NCBI GenBank assembly: GCA_041485845.1
Contig: JBGPKH010000087.1
Coordinates: 1 to 19,423, forward strand
Direction of reading: 5' to 3'
Source of the DNA: OMOG01 sp041485845
GTDB taxonomy: Bacteria; Acidobacteriota; Terriglobia; Bryobacterales; Bryobacteraceae
DNA length: 19,423 bases
The notes beneath the pieces were generated by a model. It was not told the DNA's origin. It saw only the letters and a list, made by a program, of their open reading frames with translations, and made no database searches. Positions 6,245 through 13,921 of this stretch are shown piece after piece. The translations under genes and the position numbers were made by a program. The first letter of the stretch is position 1. The number at the start of each line of letters is the position of its first letter.

Positions 6245-9175
6245 CTATTTCACCGGCCCCAGGTATTGGTCGAACCACTGGAGCGCTTCGGTGACGAGTT
6301 CCTTCCTCGGCACCGAGTGGCCCGACTCGAAGAGCAGGTGGCGCTTATCTTGCTCGCGTGTGCCCAGCAAATGAAACATGGGGTTTTGGGAGGTGTCGAC
6401 CGGGAACACGAAGTCATACTTCCCGTTCAGCATCAGCACCGGGATCTTCACGCGCGGCGCGAAGTTGATCTGCTCGACCTCGGGCGGCCCCTTCTGCTGC
6501 CAGAATCCACCGTGCGCCCAGACGGCCACGCGGCATCGGTCCTCCAGGGCCATCAAAATGGGACCCAGCACCGAGCCCCAACTCGTCCCGAAATAGCCCA
6601 ATTTCCGCGAGTCGATATCCTTGCGCGTTTCCAGGTAATCGATGCTGCGCGCAAAGTCCTTGTACCACTGGATGACATGGTCGCGATATCCACTTGTCAG
6701 GGCGGGCCGATCGGAAACCAACCCGTCTCCCCGTTCGTAGGTGGACTTGTAGACCGGATACAATACCGCCCTCCCGCTCCTCACGATGAAATCGAATGGT
6801 GGCACAACTGACGGCTGAAAAGTGCGCGTCCGAAGAGTACCCGAGCCGGGAAAGTGGACCACGGTCTGGTAAGGCGGATCGGCGCCTCGGGGAAGGTAGA
6901 GATAAGCTGTCACGCGTTCGTTGCCGTAGGCAGCGTTGAACGTGACCTTTTCGAGCTTCCAGTGTTCGGGAGTGTCGTCGGTAGATTCGATGACGGGGTC
7001 CAGCCTGGTCTTGTCGTATGCGTAGAAGCTTCGATAGATGCGGAACGTCTCGTCCGGCGCCGGCTTCTCATGCTGGTAGTCGCGACGGGCTGTCTCGGCG
7101 GGTTCGCGGAGCACCGGTGGAACGTCCGACAGGTATTTGACGCAGCGGATACCGTAGTTGGGGAGCCGGCTCCAGGGCGACTGAGCGTCCGGGTCGTTGA
7201 ACATGTAGACCGGTTCGTTCCAGGCTCCGCCCAGGATGTAGCGACGGCTGCCGCGCGCATCGGCGGCGTTCCAGGCCCACTCTTTCACATTGCCGGCCAA
7301 GTCAAAAGTCCCGTAGGGATTCATGCCCGTGTACTTGCCGGCTGGAGTGGGTCCTGGGCCGCCGAAATTGCTGAGCCGGATCACCGGGGAGATGTCCGTG
7401 AGCCCATCGCCGGTCCACGCGGCGCGGTTCCAGTGGTAGATGGTGGGCAGGCTCTTGCCGGCATATTCCGCATAGGCGGCCGCCTCGTACCAACTGACGC
7501 CGGTTACCGGATAGTCGCCCTGACCGGCAGGAAACTCTCCCAGTTCCCAGGTTGCCGGTCCGGGCCGGCCAGTGGAATCGCGGAACCCGGACACGCCTTC
7601 CTGCCAGGGGAGCACGCGGCCGTCCTTGACCATGGGCTGTCTCCAAAACTCAGGTTTCCGGTAGCCGCCGGCGGCGACAAACCCGGCAAACTGTTTGTTG
7701 GAAACCTCGAATTTGTCGATCAAAAAGTCATCCAGCCGGGGAAACGCCAGGTGGTCGAGCCCAGTCAGGAACAGAAAGACGGCCGATCCTCCGGGAACCC
7801 GCACCATCTCGCTGGGGAGGCTGCCCTCTTTGTCCAGGGTGAATGTCAGGGAACCGGCCAAGCCGGGGGAGACGGCCAGTTCGATGGTCTGGAACCCCGG
7901 CTTCGCAATCCGCCAGCGTTTGAGCCCGCGGGGCATGCGGACGCCTTTGAGCGGTGAGCGGCCCAGGCTTTGCCACTCGCCGTTGACGGCGCCGTACTCC
8001 ATGAAGCCAATCTCGGCGCCGGGAACGTTGGCCTGAAGGGAGACCCGGATCGAGATCGAGGTCATCAGCTCCGCCAGCCGCCGGTCCGTGGGGATGTACC
8101 GCTCGGCTTGCGTGGCCAGCGTGTAAGCAGCTCCGTATTCCGTCCGGTCCGCCAGGCGCGCAATTTCAGGCAGCGCCACGCTCTCGGCCCAGTGCACGCG
8201 CGCGCTTCGCACCCAGGACCAGGCCACAATAGCGGCGATGGCCGCCAGCAGCGCGAGAGCCGGAATCGCCAACCGGGGCCGCCTCATGAGGGCGAGCGGG
8301 CCGACTTCGCGCGCCGCGAGCCGGTCCCGGCAGGCGCGCAGATCCTCGTGGAGCTCGACGGCTGACGGGTAACGCGACTCCTGCGCCTTTTCCAGACAGC
8401 GTCGCAGAATGCGCTCCAACTCGGCGGGGATGTCCGGCCGGATCCGTCGGGCGGGGGCTGGAGAATCGCGCAGAATGGCGGACATCGTGGAGATCGTCGA
8501 AGTACCGTGAAAAGCCTGCTGGCCGGTGAGCATCTCATAGAGCATCGCGCCGAAGCTGAACACATCCGAACGCGCGTCGGCCGCCTTGCCCTCGACCTGC
8601 TCCGGAGACATGTAGGTCACGGTGCCAATGATCGCGCCGGGCTTGGTGAGGGTGGGCTCCGTAACTTTCGCCGTCACCGTTTCGGAAGAATCGGCGGCGG
8701 CCGGCTCGGTCAGCTTCGCCAGCCCGAAGTCCAGGATCTTGAGGTGGCCTTGTCCGGTGACCATGATGTTTTCCGGCTTGAGGTCCCGGTGAACGATCCC
8801 GGCACGATGCGCCGCGCCCATGGCATCCGCCATAGCCGTCGCGTACTCCAGCGTGGTATGCAGATCCAGGCCGTGCGGCCCGAGGGCCTGCCGCAGAGTC
8901 CGGCCCTCCACGTACTCCATAGCAATGAAATCCACGCCTTCGGCGTTGTCGATGTCGTAGATCGTGATGATGTTCGGATGATTCAGCGCGGAAGCGGCCT
9001 TGGCTTCGGAATCGAAGCGGCGCTTGCGCTCGGGATCGGCCACCTTCTCCGGAGGCAACACCTTCAGGGCAACGAAGCGGCCCAGGTGCTGGTCGCGCGC
9101 TTTGTACACCACACCCATGCCGCCTTCGCCAAGCTTCTCCAGAACCTCGTAGTGGCCGAGAGTGCGGTTGGTCAT
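6245..9175 (-). CDS. Membrane Ser/Thr kinase fused to an FGE-like domain and an alpha/beta hydrolase
   Basis: A 976-residue three-part protein. Residues 1-290 are a Hanks-type kinase: glycine loop GEGGMGVVYKA (16-26), K38, HRDLKPEN with D131, DFG at 149-151 and MSPEQ, so it should be active. One transmembrane helix follows (about 301-320, AIPALALLAAIAAIVAW). Residues about 457-681 match the FGE-sulfatase/SUMF1 fold (GVSWYEAAAYAEYAGKSLPT, YGTFDLAGNVKEW, GGAWNEP). The paired cysteines used by true formylglycine-generating enzymes are absent, so this is probably a binding domain. Residues about 700-976 are an alpha/beta hydrolase with GTSWG (S865), D921 (NGKYD) and H953 (ESGH). Start chosen at 9175 because MTNRTLGHYEVLEKLG is the usual kinase opening; an in-frame ATG at 9217 is possible. 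No clear ribosome binding site. The kinase should be cytoplasmic and the rest periplasmic (inference). Confidence 0.9.
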   Translation of the reverse strand: MTNRTLGHYEVLEKLGEGGMGVVYKARDQHLGRFVALKVLPPEKVADPERKRRFDSEAKAASALNHPNIITIYDIDNAEGVDFIAMEYVEGRTLRQALGPHGLDLHTTLEYATAMADAMGAAHRAGIVHRDLKPENIMVTGQGHLKILDFGLAKLTEPAAADSSETVTAKVTEPTLTKPGAIIGTVTYMSPEQVEGKAADARSDVFSFGAMLYEMLTGQQAFHGTSTISTMSAILRDSPAPARRIRPDIPAELERILRRCLEKAQESRYPSAVELHEDLRACRDRLAAREVGPLALMRRPRLAIPALALLAAIAAIVAWSWVRSARVHWAESVALPEIARLADRTEYGAAYTLATQAERYIPTDRRLAELMTSISIRVSLQANVPGAEIGFMEYGAVNGEWQSLGRSPLKGVRMPRGLKRWRIAKPGFQTIELAVSPGLAGSLTFTLDKEGSLPSEMVRVPGGSAVFLFLTGLDHLAFPRLDDFLIDKFEVSNKQFAGFVAAGGYRKPEFWRQPMVKDGRVLPWQEGVSGFRDSTGRPGPATWELGEFPAGQGDYPVTGVSWYEAAAYAEYAGKSLPTIYHWNRAAWTGDGLTDISPVIRLSNFGGPGPTPAGKYTGMNPYGTFDLAGNVKEWAWNAADARGSRRYILGGAWNEPVYMFNDPDAQSPWSRLPNYGIRCVKYLSDVPPVLREPAETARRDYQHEKPAPDETFRIYRSFYAYDKTRLDPVIESTDDTPEHWKLEKVTFNAAYGNERVTAYLYLPRGADPPYQTVVHFPGSGTLRTRTFQPSVVPPFDFIVRSGRAVLYPVYKSTYERGDGLVSDRPALTSGYRDHVIQWYKDFARSIDYLETRKDIDSRKLGYFGTSWGSVLGPILMALEDRCRVAVWAHGGFWQQKGPPEVEQINFAPRVKIPVLMLNGKYDFVFPVDTSQNPMFHLLGTREQDKRHLLFESGHSVPRKELVTEALQWFDQYLGPVK

Positions 9176-9303
9176 GGTCGATGCGATTATCGCACAGAGG
9201 TGGACAGCTTGGGCCATGGAGAGTCCCGAGCGTTGCGGTTACAAAACAACCGGAGTTCGAGGCTCTCAGACTTCTCGAAATAGGACTTCCTGGCGTCCCC
9301 TGG

Positions 9304-9331
9304 CTGGCGCGCTCCGCCAGGTAGAGCTACC
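9304..9331. repeat. Two adjacent small hairpins between the DUF1080 and kinase genes
   Basis: CTGGCG (9304-9309) pairs with CGCCAG (9315-9320). GGTAG (9320-9324) pairs with CTACC (9327-9331) across a two-base loop. They lie just after the DUF1080 stop. With no T-run they are not a classical terminator, but they could slow polymerase or protect the upstream message 3' end. Confidence 0.35.
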
Positions 9332-9367
9332 TGCGCCCTACGCGCCGATGCCGTCGACGGAAGCGAT

Positions 9368-10312
9368 TTATTCCTTCTTTCCCTGACTCAGCGGCGTCAA
9401 CACGAAATTCCGGAACTGAACCGCCCCATGATCGCCCTGCAGTTCGAGCGCTCCCGGTTCGCCTTCATACGGGTCGAACGCAATCCCGGTCAGGCCGTCA
9501 ATCACCCCTTTTTCATACAGCGTGTGGCCATTGAGCGTTCCCGTAACTTCCATGCCGACCAGGCGGACGTCCAGTGTCTGCCACTCGCCGGCGGGCTTGC
9601 CATAGTTGGCCGGCGGCACAATGCGCGTGTAAAGGGCGCCAGTGCCATGCAGACCCGGAGGCCGGCCGAAGTCGTCGCTGATCTGCACCTCGTACCTGCC
9701 GCGCAGCCCGACGCCGCTGTTGCTGTGCGCCGCGATGTTGTATTCCAGGTGCAGCTCGAAGTTCCAGTACTTGTCCTTGGTGATCAGATCGTCGGCATGA
9801 CCGGTGCTGGTCAGAATGCCGTCCACCACGGTCCAGCCGTCGGCCTTGCCGGACTTGAGGCCCGTCCAGCCGGTGAGATCCCTGCCGTTAAACAGGGCGA
9901 CTGGCTTCCCCTTGACCCATGTGCCATCGTCGTGCTCGTTGATCACCGGCGCACGATGTCCCGTAAACTTCAGCGGCTCGGCTCCACCCGTCATCTGCCC
10001 TTCGAGGACTCCGTTGACATAGTGGATCTCGTAGTCGAGATGATTCCGGGTGTCCACCCATGCGAAGCGCAGGACGCCGTCCTCGATCTTCGGTTTCGGC
10101 AGATCGTTCAGGCTGCCGCCGGGAAATCCCTCGAACCTGCCCTTGATCTCGGGCGTGCCGGCGCCGGTAACCTCCAGCCACCACGCCCTGTCGGCAGGCG
10201 TCTTGTGGACGATGATGTCCCACCTGCCATTGAAGTCCTTGTCGGCGGCGCGCGCGGCCGGCAGGATCGCCGCCAGCACGAGCGGAGCGCAGATCGATAC
10301 GAAAGCCCGCAT
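9368..10312 (-). CDS. Exported DUF1080 (3-keto-disaccharide hydrolase-like) protein
   Basis: A 314-residue secreted protein with signal peptide MRAFVSICAPLVLAAILPAARA. Residues about 22-120 are an extra N-terminal beta-rich domain (FNGRWDIIVHKTP, PLKFTGHRAP). Residues about 130-310 carry DUF1080 (PF06439) marks: LFNGRDLTGWTGLKSG, WTVVDGILTSTG, FELHLEYNIAAHSNSGVGLR and RYEVQISDDFG, ending FRNFVLTPL. This concanavalin-like jelly-roll family includes enzymes that hydrolyse 3-keto-glycosides. A GGAGGAG site sits upstream of the ATG at 10312. It follows the isomerase-like gene by only 15 bases, so the two form an operon. That pairing supports a role in oxidised-glycoside breakdown outside the cytoplasm, though the substrate is not shown. 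Confidence 0.88.
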   Translation of the reverse strand: MRAFVSICAPLVLAAILPAARAADKDFNGRWDIIVHKTPADRAWWLEVTGAGTPEIKGRFEGFPGGSLNDLPKPKIEDGVLRFAWVDTRNHLDYEIHYVNGVLEGQMTGGAEPLKFTGHRAPVINEHDDGTWVKGKPVALFNGRDLTGWTGLKSGKADGWTVVDGILTSTGHADDLITKDKYWNFELHLEYNIAAHSNSGVGLRGRYEVQISDDFGRPPGLHGTGALYTRIVPPANYGKPAGEWQTLDVRLVGMEVTGTLNGHTLYEKGVIDGLTGIAFDPYEGEPGALELQGDHGAVQFRNFVLTPLSQGKKE

Positions 10313-10327
10313 TCTCGTTCTCCTCCA

Positions 10328-11191
10328 CTACATGTTCTTCAGCAACTCGTCGAGCACCGTTTGCGCGGCCGCGTACGGATCGGGACCGCCGGTCTCCAGC
10401 GAGTACACACCTTTAAAGCCCATCTCTTTCGAGATCCGGATGGCTTTGGCGAAATCGAATCGCGCCGGGTTCCTCTTCACATGGCTGACGGTGATGGAGA
10501 GCGGATATAACAGCCGCAAACCACGCTCGCGCGTTTCTTCGTTCGGGAAGTTGCCGATATCGGGATTGGCGTAAGTTCCGGAGGCCTTGATCACCTGCGC
10601 GAGGGTCTCGGGAGCCGTCCGCCCGCGGTTCTCCATGATCACCGCTACGTTCTTCGACTTGCCATAAACGCTCAACGTCTTCAGCGCTTCGATCACCGGT
10701 CCAAGCTCCTCCGGCAGCATCGCGCCCTGGTTAATCATGACGCTGGGGCACTCGATCATCGCGGCGCGATCGATCCACTGTTTCGTCAGCTCGACGGCTC
10801 GCGCCCGAATCTGCGGATCCGGAGAACAAGGGCTGATGGTTCCCGAATATCCCTTTTCATCCAGTTCCAGCGGCATGTCGATCATCCGCGACCTGGCTTT
10901 TTTCACGCGATCCAGAAACTTCCCGTAGTAGGAAGGCTCCATCGAGAGAAAGTGGAACTGCTGCACTTCCACGTTGTGGATGTGGTAGCGGTCCGCCAGC
11001 ATCTCGGGAAAGTCCATGATGTCGAGTTCTTTTGGCGATGCCGGCTTGCTCCAGTCCCTGACTTCCGTCATGAGACTGCCGAAGCACCCCGACATGCAGC
11101 CCACGCGCTTGAGTTTTTCTGAGTTGTCCTGCGCGGCCAGCCGCCTGGCTGATGCTGCCGCGGCCCCAATCACAAAGTCCCGGCGTCTCAT
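10328..11191 (-). CDS. Tat-exported sugar phosphate isomerase/epimerase-like TIM-barrel protein
   Basis: A 287-residue xylose-isomerase-like TIM barrel (PF01261 type). The N-terminus MRRRDFVIGAAAASARRLAA is a twin-arginine signal, which favours the ATG at 11191 over the in-frame ATG at 11212; AGGA lies just upstream. A likely divalent-metal tetrad is visible: E187 (VIMENRG), D211 (NPDIGNFP), H237 (VSHVKRN) and E266 (YSLETGG), as in active isomerases and epimerases. Export through Tat suggests it folds, perhaps with its metal, before leaving the cytoplasm. It is first in a two-gene operon with the DUF1080 gene. The name is the usual database label. Substrates may be keto-sugars or other small polyols rather than sugar phosphates, because it appears to be exported. 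Confidence 0.85.
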   Translation of the reverse strand: MRRRDFVIGAAAASARRLAAQDNSEKLKRVGCMSGCFGSLMTEVRDWSKPASPKELDIMDFPEMLADRYHIHNVEVQQFHFLSMEPSYYGKFLDRVKKARSRMIDMPLELDEKGYSGTISPCSPDPQIRARAVELTKQWIDRAAMIECPSVMINQGAMLPEELGPVIEALKTLSVYGKSKNVAVIMENRGRTAPETLAQVIKASGTYANPDIGNFPNEETRERGLRLLYPLSITVSHVKRNPARFDFAKAIRISKEMGFKGVYSLETGGPDPYAAAQTVLDELLKNM

Positions 11192-11220
11192 AATCCTGGT
11201 ACCTGAAAGCATACATCAAT

Positions 11221-11240
11221 TTGGCCCGGCCATGGGCCAA
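11221..11240. promoter_or_regulatory. Perfect palindrome in a divergent intergenic region, candidate operator
   Basis: TTGGCCC (11221-11227) and GGGCCAA (11234-11240) form a perfect 7-bp inverted repeat with a 6-base centre. It lies between the divergent isomerase gene (start 11191) and the exported protein gene (start 11291), just upstream of a candidate plus-strand promoter. This is the usual place and shape for a dimeric repressor site. No regulator gene is visible nearby. Confidence 0.45.
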
Positions 11241-11242
11241 TC

Positions 11243-11269
11243 TTGCCACCGGTCCGTCTGCGGTACAAT
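11243..11269 (+). promoter_or_regulatory. Candidate promoter of the 11291 gene
   Basis: TTGCCA (11243-11248) and TACAAT (11264-11269) resemble -35 and -10 boxes, with a short 15-base spacer. Transcription would begin near 11276, leaving a very short leader with AGGGGGA before the ATG at 11291. Confidence 0.4.
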
Positions 11270-11290
11270 GCGGTCAGGGGGAACCGTCCC

Positions 11291-12022
11291 ATGAGAGCTC
11301 TCGCCGGGTTCGCCGTCGCACTACTGATTGCCGGTGGTCTTTTCGCGCAGAATCGCACCGGCTTCGTCAACACGGGAGGAGTCGTCCGGACACCCGGCAG
11401 CGTGGTCTTCCCCGGTGGAACGTCTGCCATGCCTGGCGTACAACGGACGGCCGGCAGCGTGGTGTTCCCGGGCGGTGGTCCGCAGGTCGCGATTCCCTCG
11501 GGGATTACGCACATCGGTCCGCGCTCGGGCTTCAGCGGGTTCGGACAGGGCCGGCCAGCAGGACAGGGTCGCGGCGGCTCGGTGGTAGTCGGCGTTCCGT
11601 ATCCGGTCTATGTCGGAGGCGGATATTATGACGGCTCTTATGGGGCGCAACCGCAGCAGCAGCAGCCGAACGTGGTTGTGGTGTATCCACAGCAGGCGCC
11701 ACCGGTGATCATCAACCAATTCGGTCCGAGCGACACGTCATACCCTTCCACCATGGCGCCGACCACGAGCACCTACCAGTCTCCGGTGCAGTCTCAAACA
11801 TCCGAGCCGCCCTCGCCGGTGGAATCCGCTCACTTTTTGATCGCCTTCAAGGATCACACGATTTATTCGGCGGTGGCGTACTGGGTGGATGGCGACACGC
11901 TGCACTACTTCACCAACGGGAATACGCACAACCAGGTGTCGGTCTCGCTCATCGATCGAGACCTGACTGCGCGGTTGAACAAAGACTCCGGTGTCGAAGT
12001 GAAGCTGCCGGCGGCGAAGTAG
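11291..12022 (+). CDS. Exported low-complexity protein with a conserved-looking C-terminal domain
   Basis: Unrecognised protein of 243 residues. It starts at the ATG at 11291, 8 bases after AGGGGGA. MRALAGFAVALLIAGGLFAQ is a signal peptide. Residues about 35-70 hold two copies of a 19-residue unit containing GSVVFPGG, repeated at the DNA level (57-bp period, near 11394 and 11451). Then come Gly/Tyr-rich stretches, QPQQQQPN and a Ser/Thr/Pro-rich linker. Residues about 180-243 form a compact domain: HFLIAFKDHTIYSAVAYW, DGDTLHYFTNG and a Lys-rich end. The layout suggests a cell-envelope or secreted protein with a flexible spacer. It diverges from the isomerase operon and stops just before the direct repeat linked to guaA. 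Confidence 0.75.
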   Translation: MRALAGFAVALLIAGGLFAQNRTGFVNTGGVVRTPGSVVFPGGTSAMPGVQRTAGSVVFPGGGPQVAIPSGITHIGPRSGFSGFGQGRPAGQGRGGSVVVGVPYPVYVGGGYYDGSYGAQPQQQQPNVVVVYPQQAPPVIINQFGPSDTSYPSTMAPTTSTYQSPVQSQTSEPPSPVESAHFLIAFKDHTIYSAVAYWVDGDTLHYFTNGNTHNQVSVSLIDRDLTARLNKDSGVEVKLPAAK

Positions 12023-12035
12023 GATTCACTCCCAC
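12023..12035. repeat. Direct repeat copy 1 (GATTCACTCCCAC), possible attachment-site half
   Basis: This 13-bp sequence is identical to 12164-12176, where it contains the guaA stop codon and the last codons on the minus strand. It begins one base after the stop codon of the 11291 gene. The 3' end of guaA is a known integration site for genomic islands in other bacteria, so this may be a scar. Thirteen bases is short enough to need checking. Confidence 0.4.
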
Positions 12036-12072
12036 AGAGAGCGCGCGCGCTGAACTTCAGTCCCCACACGAG

Positions 12073-12150
12073 ATGGCGAAAGGCCCGACTGACCAGGAAC
12101 TCCGGGACTTCTTGCGCGACGCTGAAGCGTTGATTGCGGCCCATCGATAA
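12073..12150 (+). CDS. Tiny ORF (25 aa) between the direct repeats
   Basis: ATG at 12073 to TAA at 12148-12150 encodes MAKGPTDQELRDFLRDAEAL plus five residues ending AAHR. It is helical and charged in character and the frame stays open upstream to the repeat. No ribosome binding site is evident. It may be the end of a lost gene carried by the segment between the repeats, or chance. No family is recognised. Confidence 0.2.
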   Translation: MAKGPTDQELRDFLRDAEALIAAHR

Positions 12151-12163
12151 ATGGTCCGATTGC

Positions 12164-12176
12164 GATTCACTCCCAC
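12164..12176. repeat. Direct repeat copy 2, overlapping the guaA stop codon
   Basis: Identical to 12023-12035. On the minus strand it contains TGG GAG TGA, the last codons and stop of guaA. The segment between the two copies is 128 bp and has no intact gene. Confidence 0.4.
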
Positions 12177-13921
12177 TCGATGGTGCCCGGCGGCTTGTGC
12201 GTGAGATCGTAAAAGACGCCGGCAATCCCTTCCAATTGTAAAATCTCCGAACACAGTCGGTGTAGCAACTCGCCGTCCATAGGGACCGATTGCGCGGTCA
12301 TGCCATCCACCGAATCCACCGGCCGCAGCACAATGGAGTCGGGCGATTCCGCCGTTCCCAGTGGAATCAGGATGACCGGGAATTGCCAGACGCGCCGGTC
12401 GTATCCGCTCTCGTGACATAGGCGGCGCACGATGGCATCCGCGCGGCGCAGTTGCGCGAGGCGCTCCGGAGCCAGCGAGCAGGCCCGCACTTGCATCGAG
12501 GACAGCGGGCCGCGCGTCTCCACCGCCGCGATCACGCGGTTGACGTTGGGGAGGCTGTTCGCCAGACACGTCGCACGCTCGTGGTCGAGGCCCTCGATCG
12601 CCAGCACCGGCGCATACGTGCGCGAGTCGCCCTGCACGCCCACGGAACTCACCGGGAAGATCCACCCTTCGGGCGTGGTACGGACCGGCGCATCGAACTC
12701 CGAGCAGAGGCAGCGGATCGCCAGGCCCGGACCGGGGAACGGGTGGCGCTCCAGTAACTCGGCGGGAAGTCCGAGCTCCCGGCCTATCTCGCGCACTTCG
12801 TCCTTGTAGAACGATTTCAACGGCTCGACAATGCGGCCGCTTTCCAGGAGCTTCTGGATGCCGGCCACGCGATTGTGATGGGTCTTGATGACCGCGGCCT
12901 TGGCCGTGCCTCCCGATTCGATGGTGTCCGGGTAGATGGTGCCCTGGCCCAGGATCCAGTGCTCGTCCAGCAGGTGGCGCGACTCGATGACGCGTTCCTG
13001 CACACGCACGAATTCTTCGCCGATGATGTGACGCTTCCGCTCGGGATCGGTGACGCCGGCGAGGGCGCCGAGAAACTCCTCTTCGGCACGCTCGATGGCG
13101 ATCCCGGGCATGCGGGCCACGAAATCGGTCTCGCCTTCGCGCATGAGGCCGGTATCGACGTAGACGCCGCGCACGCGTTCCGGCGCCAGGGCCCGCATGC
13201 ACAGCGTGAAGGCGACCGTGGAATCGACCCCGCCGCTGACGAAGAAAAAGACGCTGCGATCGCCCACGCATTCGCGGATTTCCCGCTCGATCACCGGGAC
13301 GCGATGGCGCGGATCCCAATCCTTCTCGCAACCGCAGACGCCAAAGACGAAGTTCGAGAGGAATTCCACGCCGCGCAAGGTATGGACCACTTCGGGGTGA
13401 AACTGCAACCCGTAGAGCTTGCGCTCGGGCGCGGCAATGGCGGCGACGGCGCAGGTATCCGTGCGCCCGACTACGGAAAAGCCCTCGGGAACAGCGCCGA
13501 CCACGTCGCGGTGGCTCATCCAGATCTGCTGGCGGCCGGCAAGCCCGGCAAACAAGGGGTCGGCAGCCTCGTCCACTTCGAGCGTCGCCAAACCATACTC
13601 GCCCTTCTGGCCAGGGGTCACCCGTCCGCCCAGAAGGTGCGCCATGAGCTGCTGCCCATAGCAGATTCCCAGCACCGGCTGGCCGTGCGCGAAGATTTCG
13701 GGATCGACCGTGGGACTCCCGGGATCGTAGACGCTCGAGGGACCTCCGGAGATGATGAGGCCCTTGGCGAAAGCGATCTCCGCGGCGGGCGTCTCGCTGG
13801 GCCGCACTTCCGCATACACACCGAGGTCGCGGACCTTGCGGGCTTCCAGGTGGCAGTACTGCCCGCCCGCGTCCAGAATGACAATCTGCGGCAGCACAGG
13901 CAGTCCTGCCTGTGTCGTCAT
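12167..13921 (-). CDS. guaA: GMP synthase (glutamine-hydrolysing), with a eukaryote-like C-terminal insert
   Basis: A 584-residue cytoplasmic enzyme of purine synthesis that converts XMP, ATP and glutamine to GMP. The N-terminal class I amidotransferase has C87 (GICYGQQ), H175 and E177 (FHPEV). The ATP-pyrophosphatase domain has the PP-loop SGGVDS at 229-234, and the protein ends KPPGTIEWE, the GuaA signature. It is about 60 residues longer than E. coli GuaA (525). After SVGVQGDSRTY an extra segment includes LPNVNRVIAAV, LRRADAIVRRLCHESGYDR and QFPVILIPL, which resembles the dimerisation insert of human GMPS. The ATG at 13921 overlaps the protease stop (TGATG); a GTG at 13924 is the alternative start. 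This overlap implies translational coupling to the protease. Confidence 0.97.
   Translation of the reverse strand: MTTQAGLPVLPQIVILDAGGQYCHLEARKVRDLGVYAEVRPSETPAAEIAFAKGLIISGGPSSVYDPGSPTVDPEIFAHGQPVLGICYGQQLMAHLLGGRVTPGQKGEYGLATLEVDEAADPLFAGLAGRQQIWMSHRDVVGAVPEGFSVVGRTDTCAVAAIAAPERKLYGLQFHPEVVHTLRGVEFLSNFVFGVCGCEKDWDPRHRVPVIEREIRECVGDRSVFFFVSGGVDSTVAFTLCMRALAPERVRGVYVDTGLMREGETDFVARMPGIAIERAEEEFLGALAGVTDPERKRHIIGEEFVRVQERVIESRHLLDEHWILGQGTIYPDTIESGGTAKAAVIKTHHNRVAGIQKLLESGRIVEPLKSFYKDEVREIGRELGLPAELLERHPFPGPGLAIRCLCSEFDAPVRTTPEGWIFPVSSVGVQGDSRTYAPVLAIEGLDHERATCLANSLPNVNRVIAAVETRGPLSSMQVRACSLAPERLAQLRRADAIVRRLCHESGYDRRVWQFPVILIPLGTAESPDSIVLRPVDSVDGMTAQSVPMDGELLHRLCSEILQLEGIAGVFYDLTHKPPGTIEWE

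Noticed and set aside
12040..12051. AGCGCGCGCGCT palindrome
   Set aside because: Simple alternating GC run with no loop, expected by chance at this base composition.
12057..13331. A 424-codon minus-strand frame overlapping guaA
   Set aside because: Arg/His-rich composition and no motifs; the other frame on the same strand is unmistakable GuaA.
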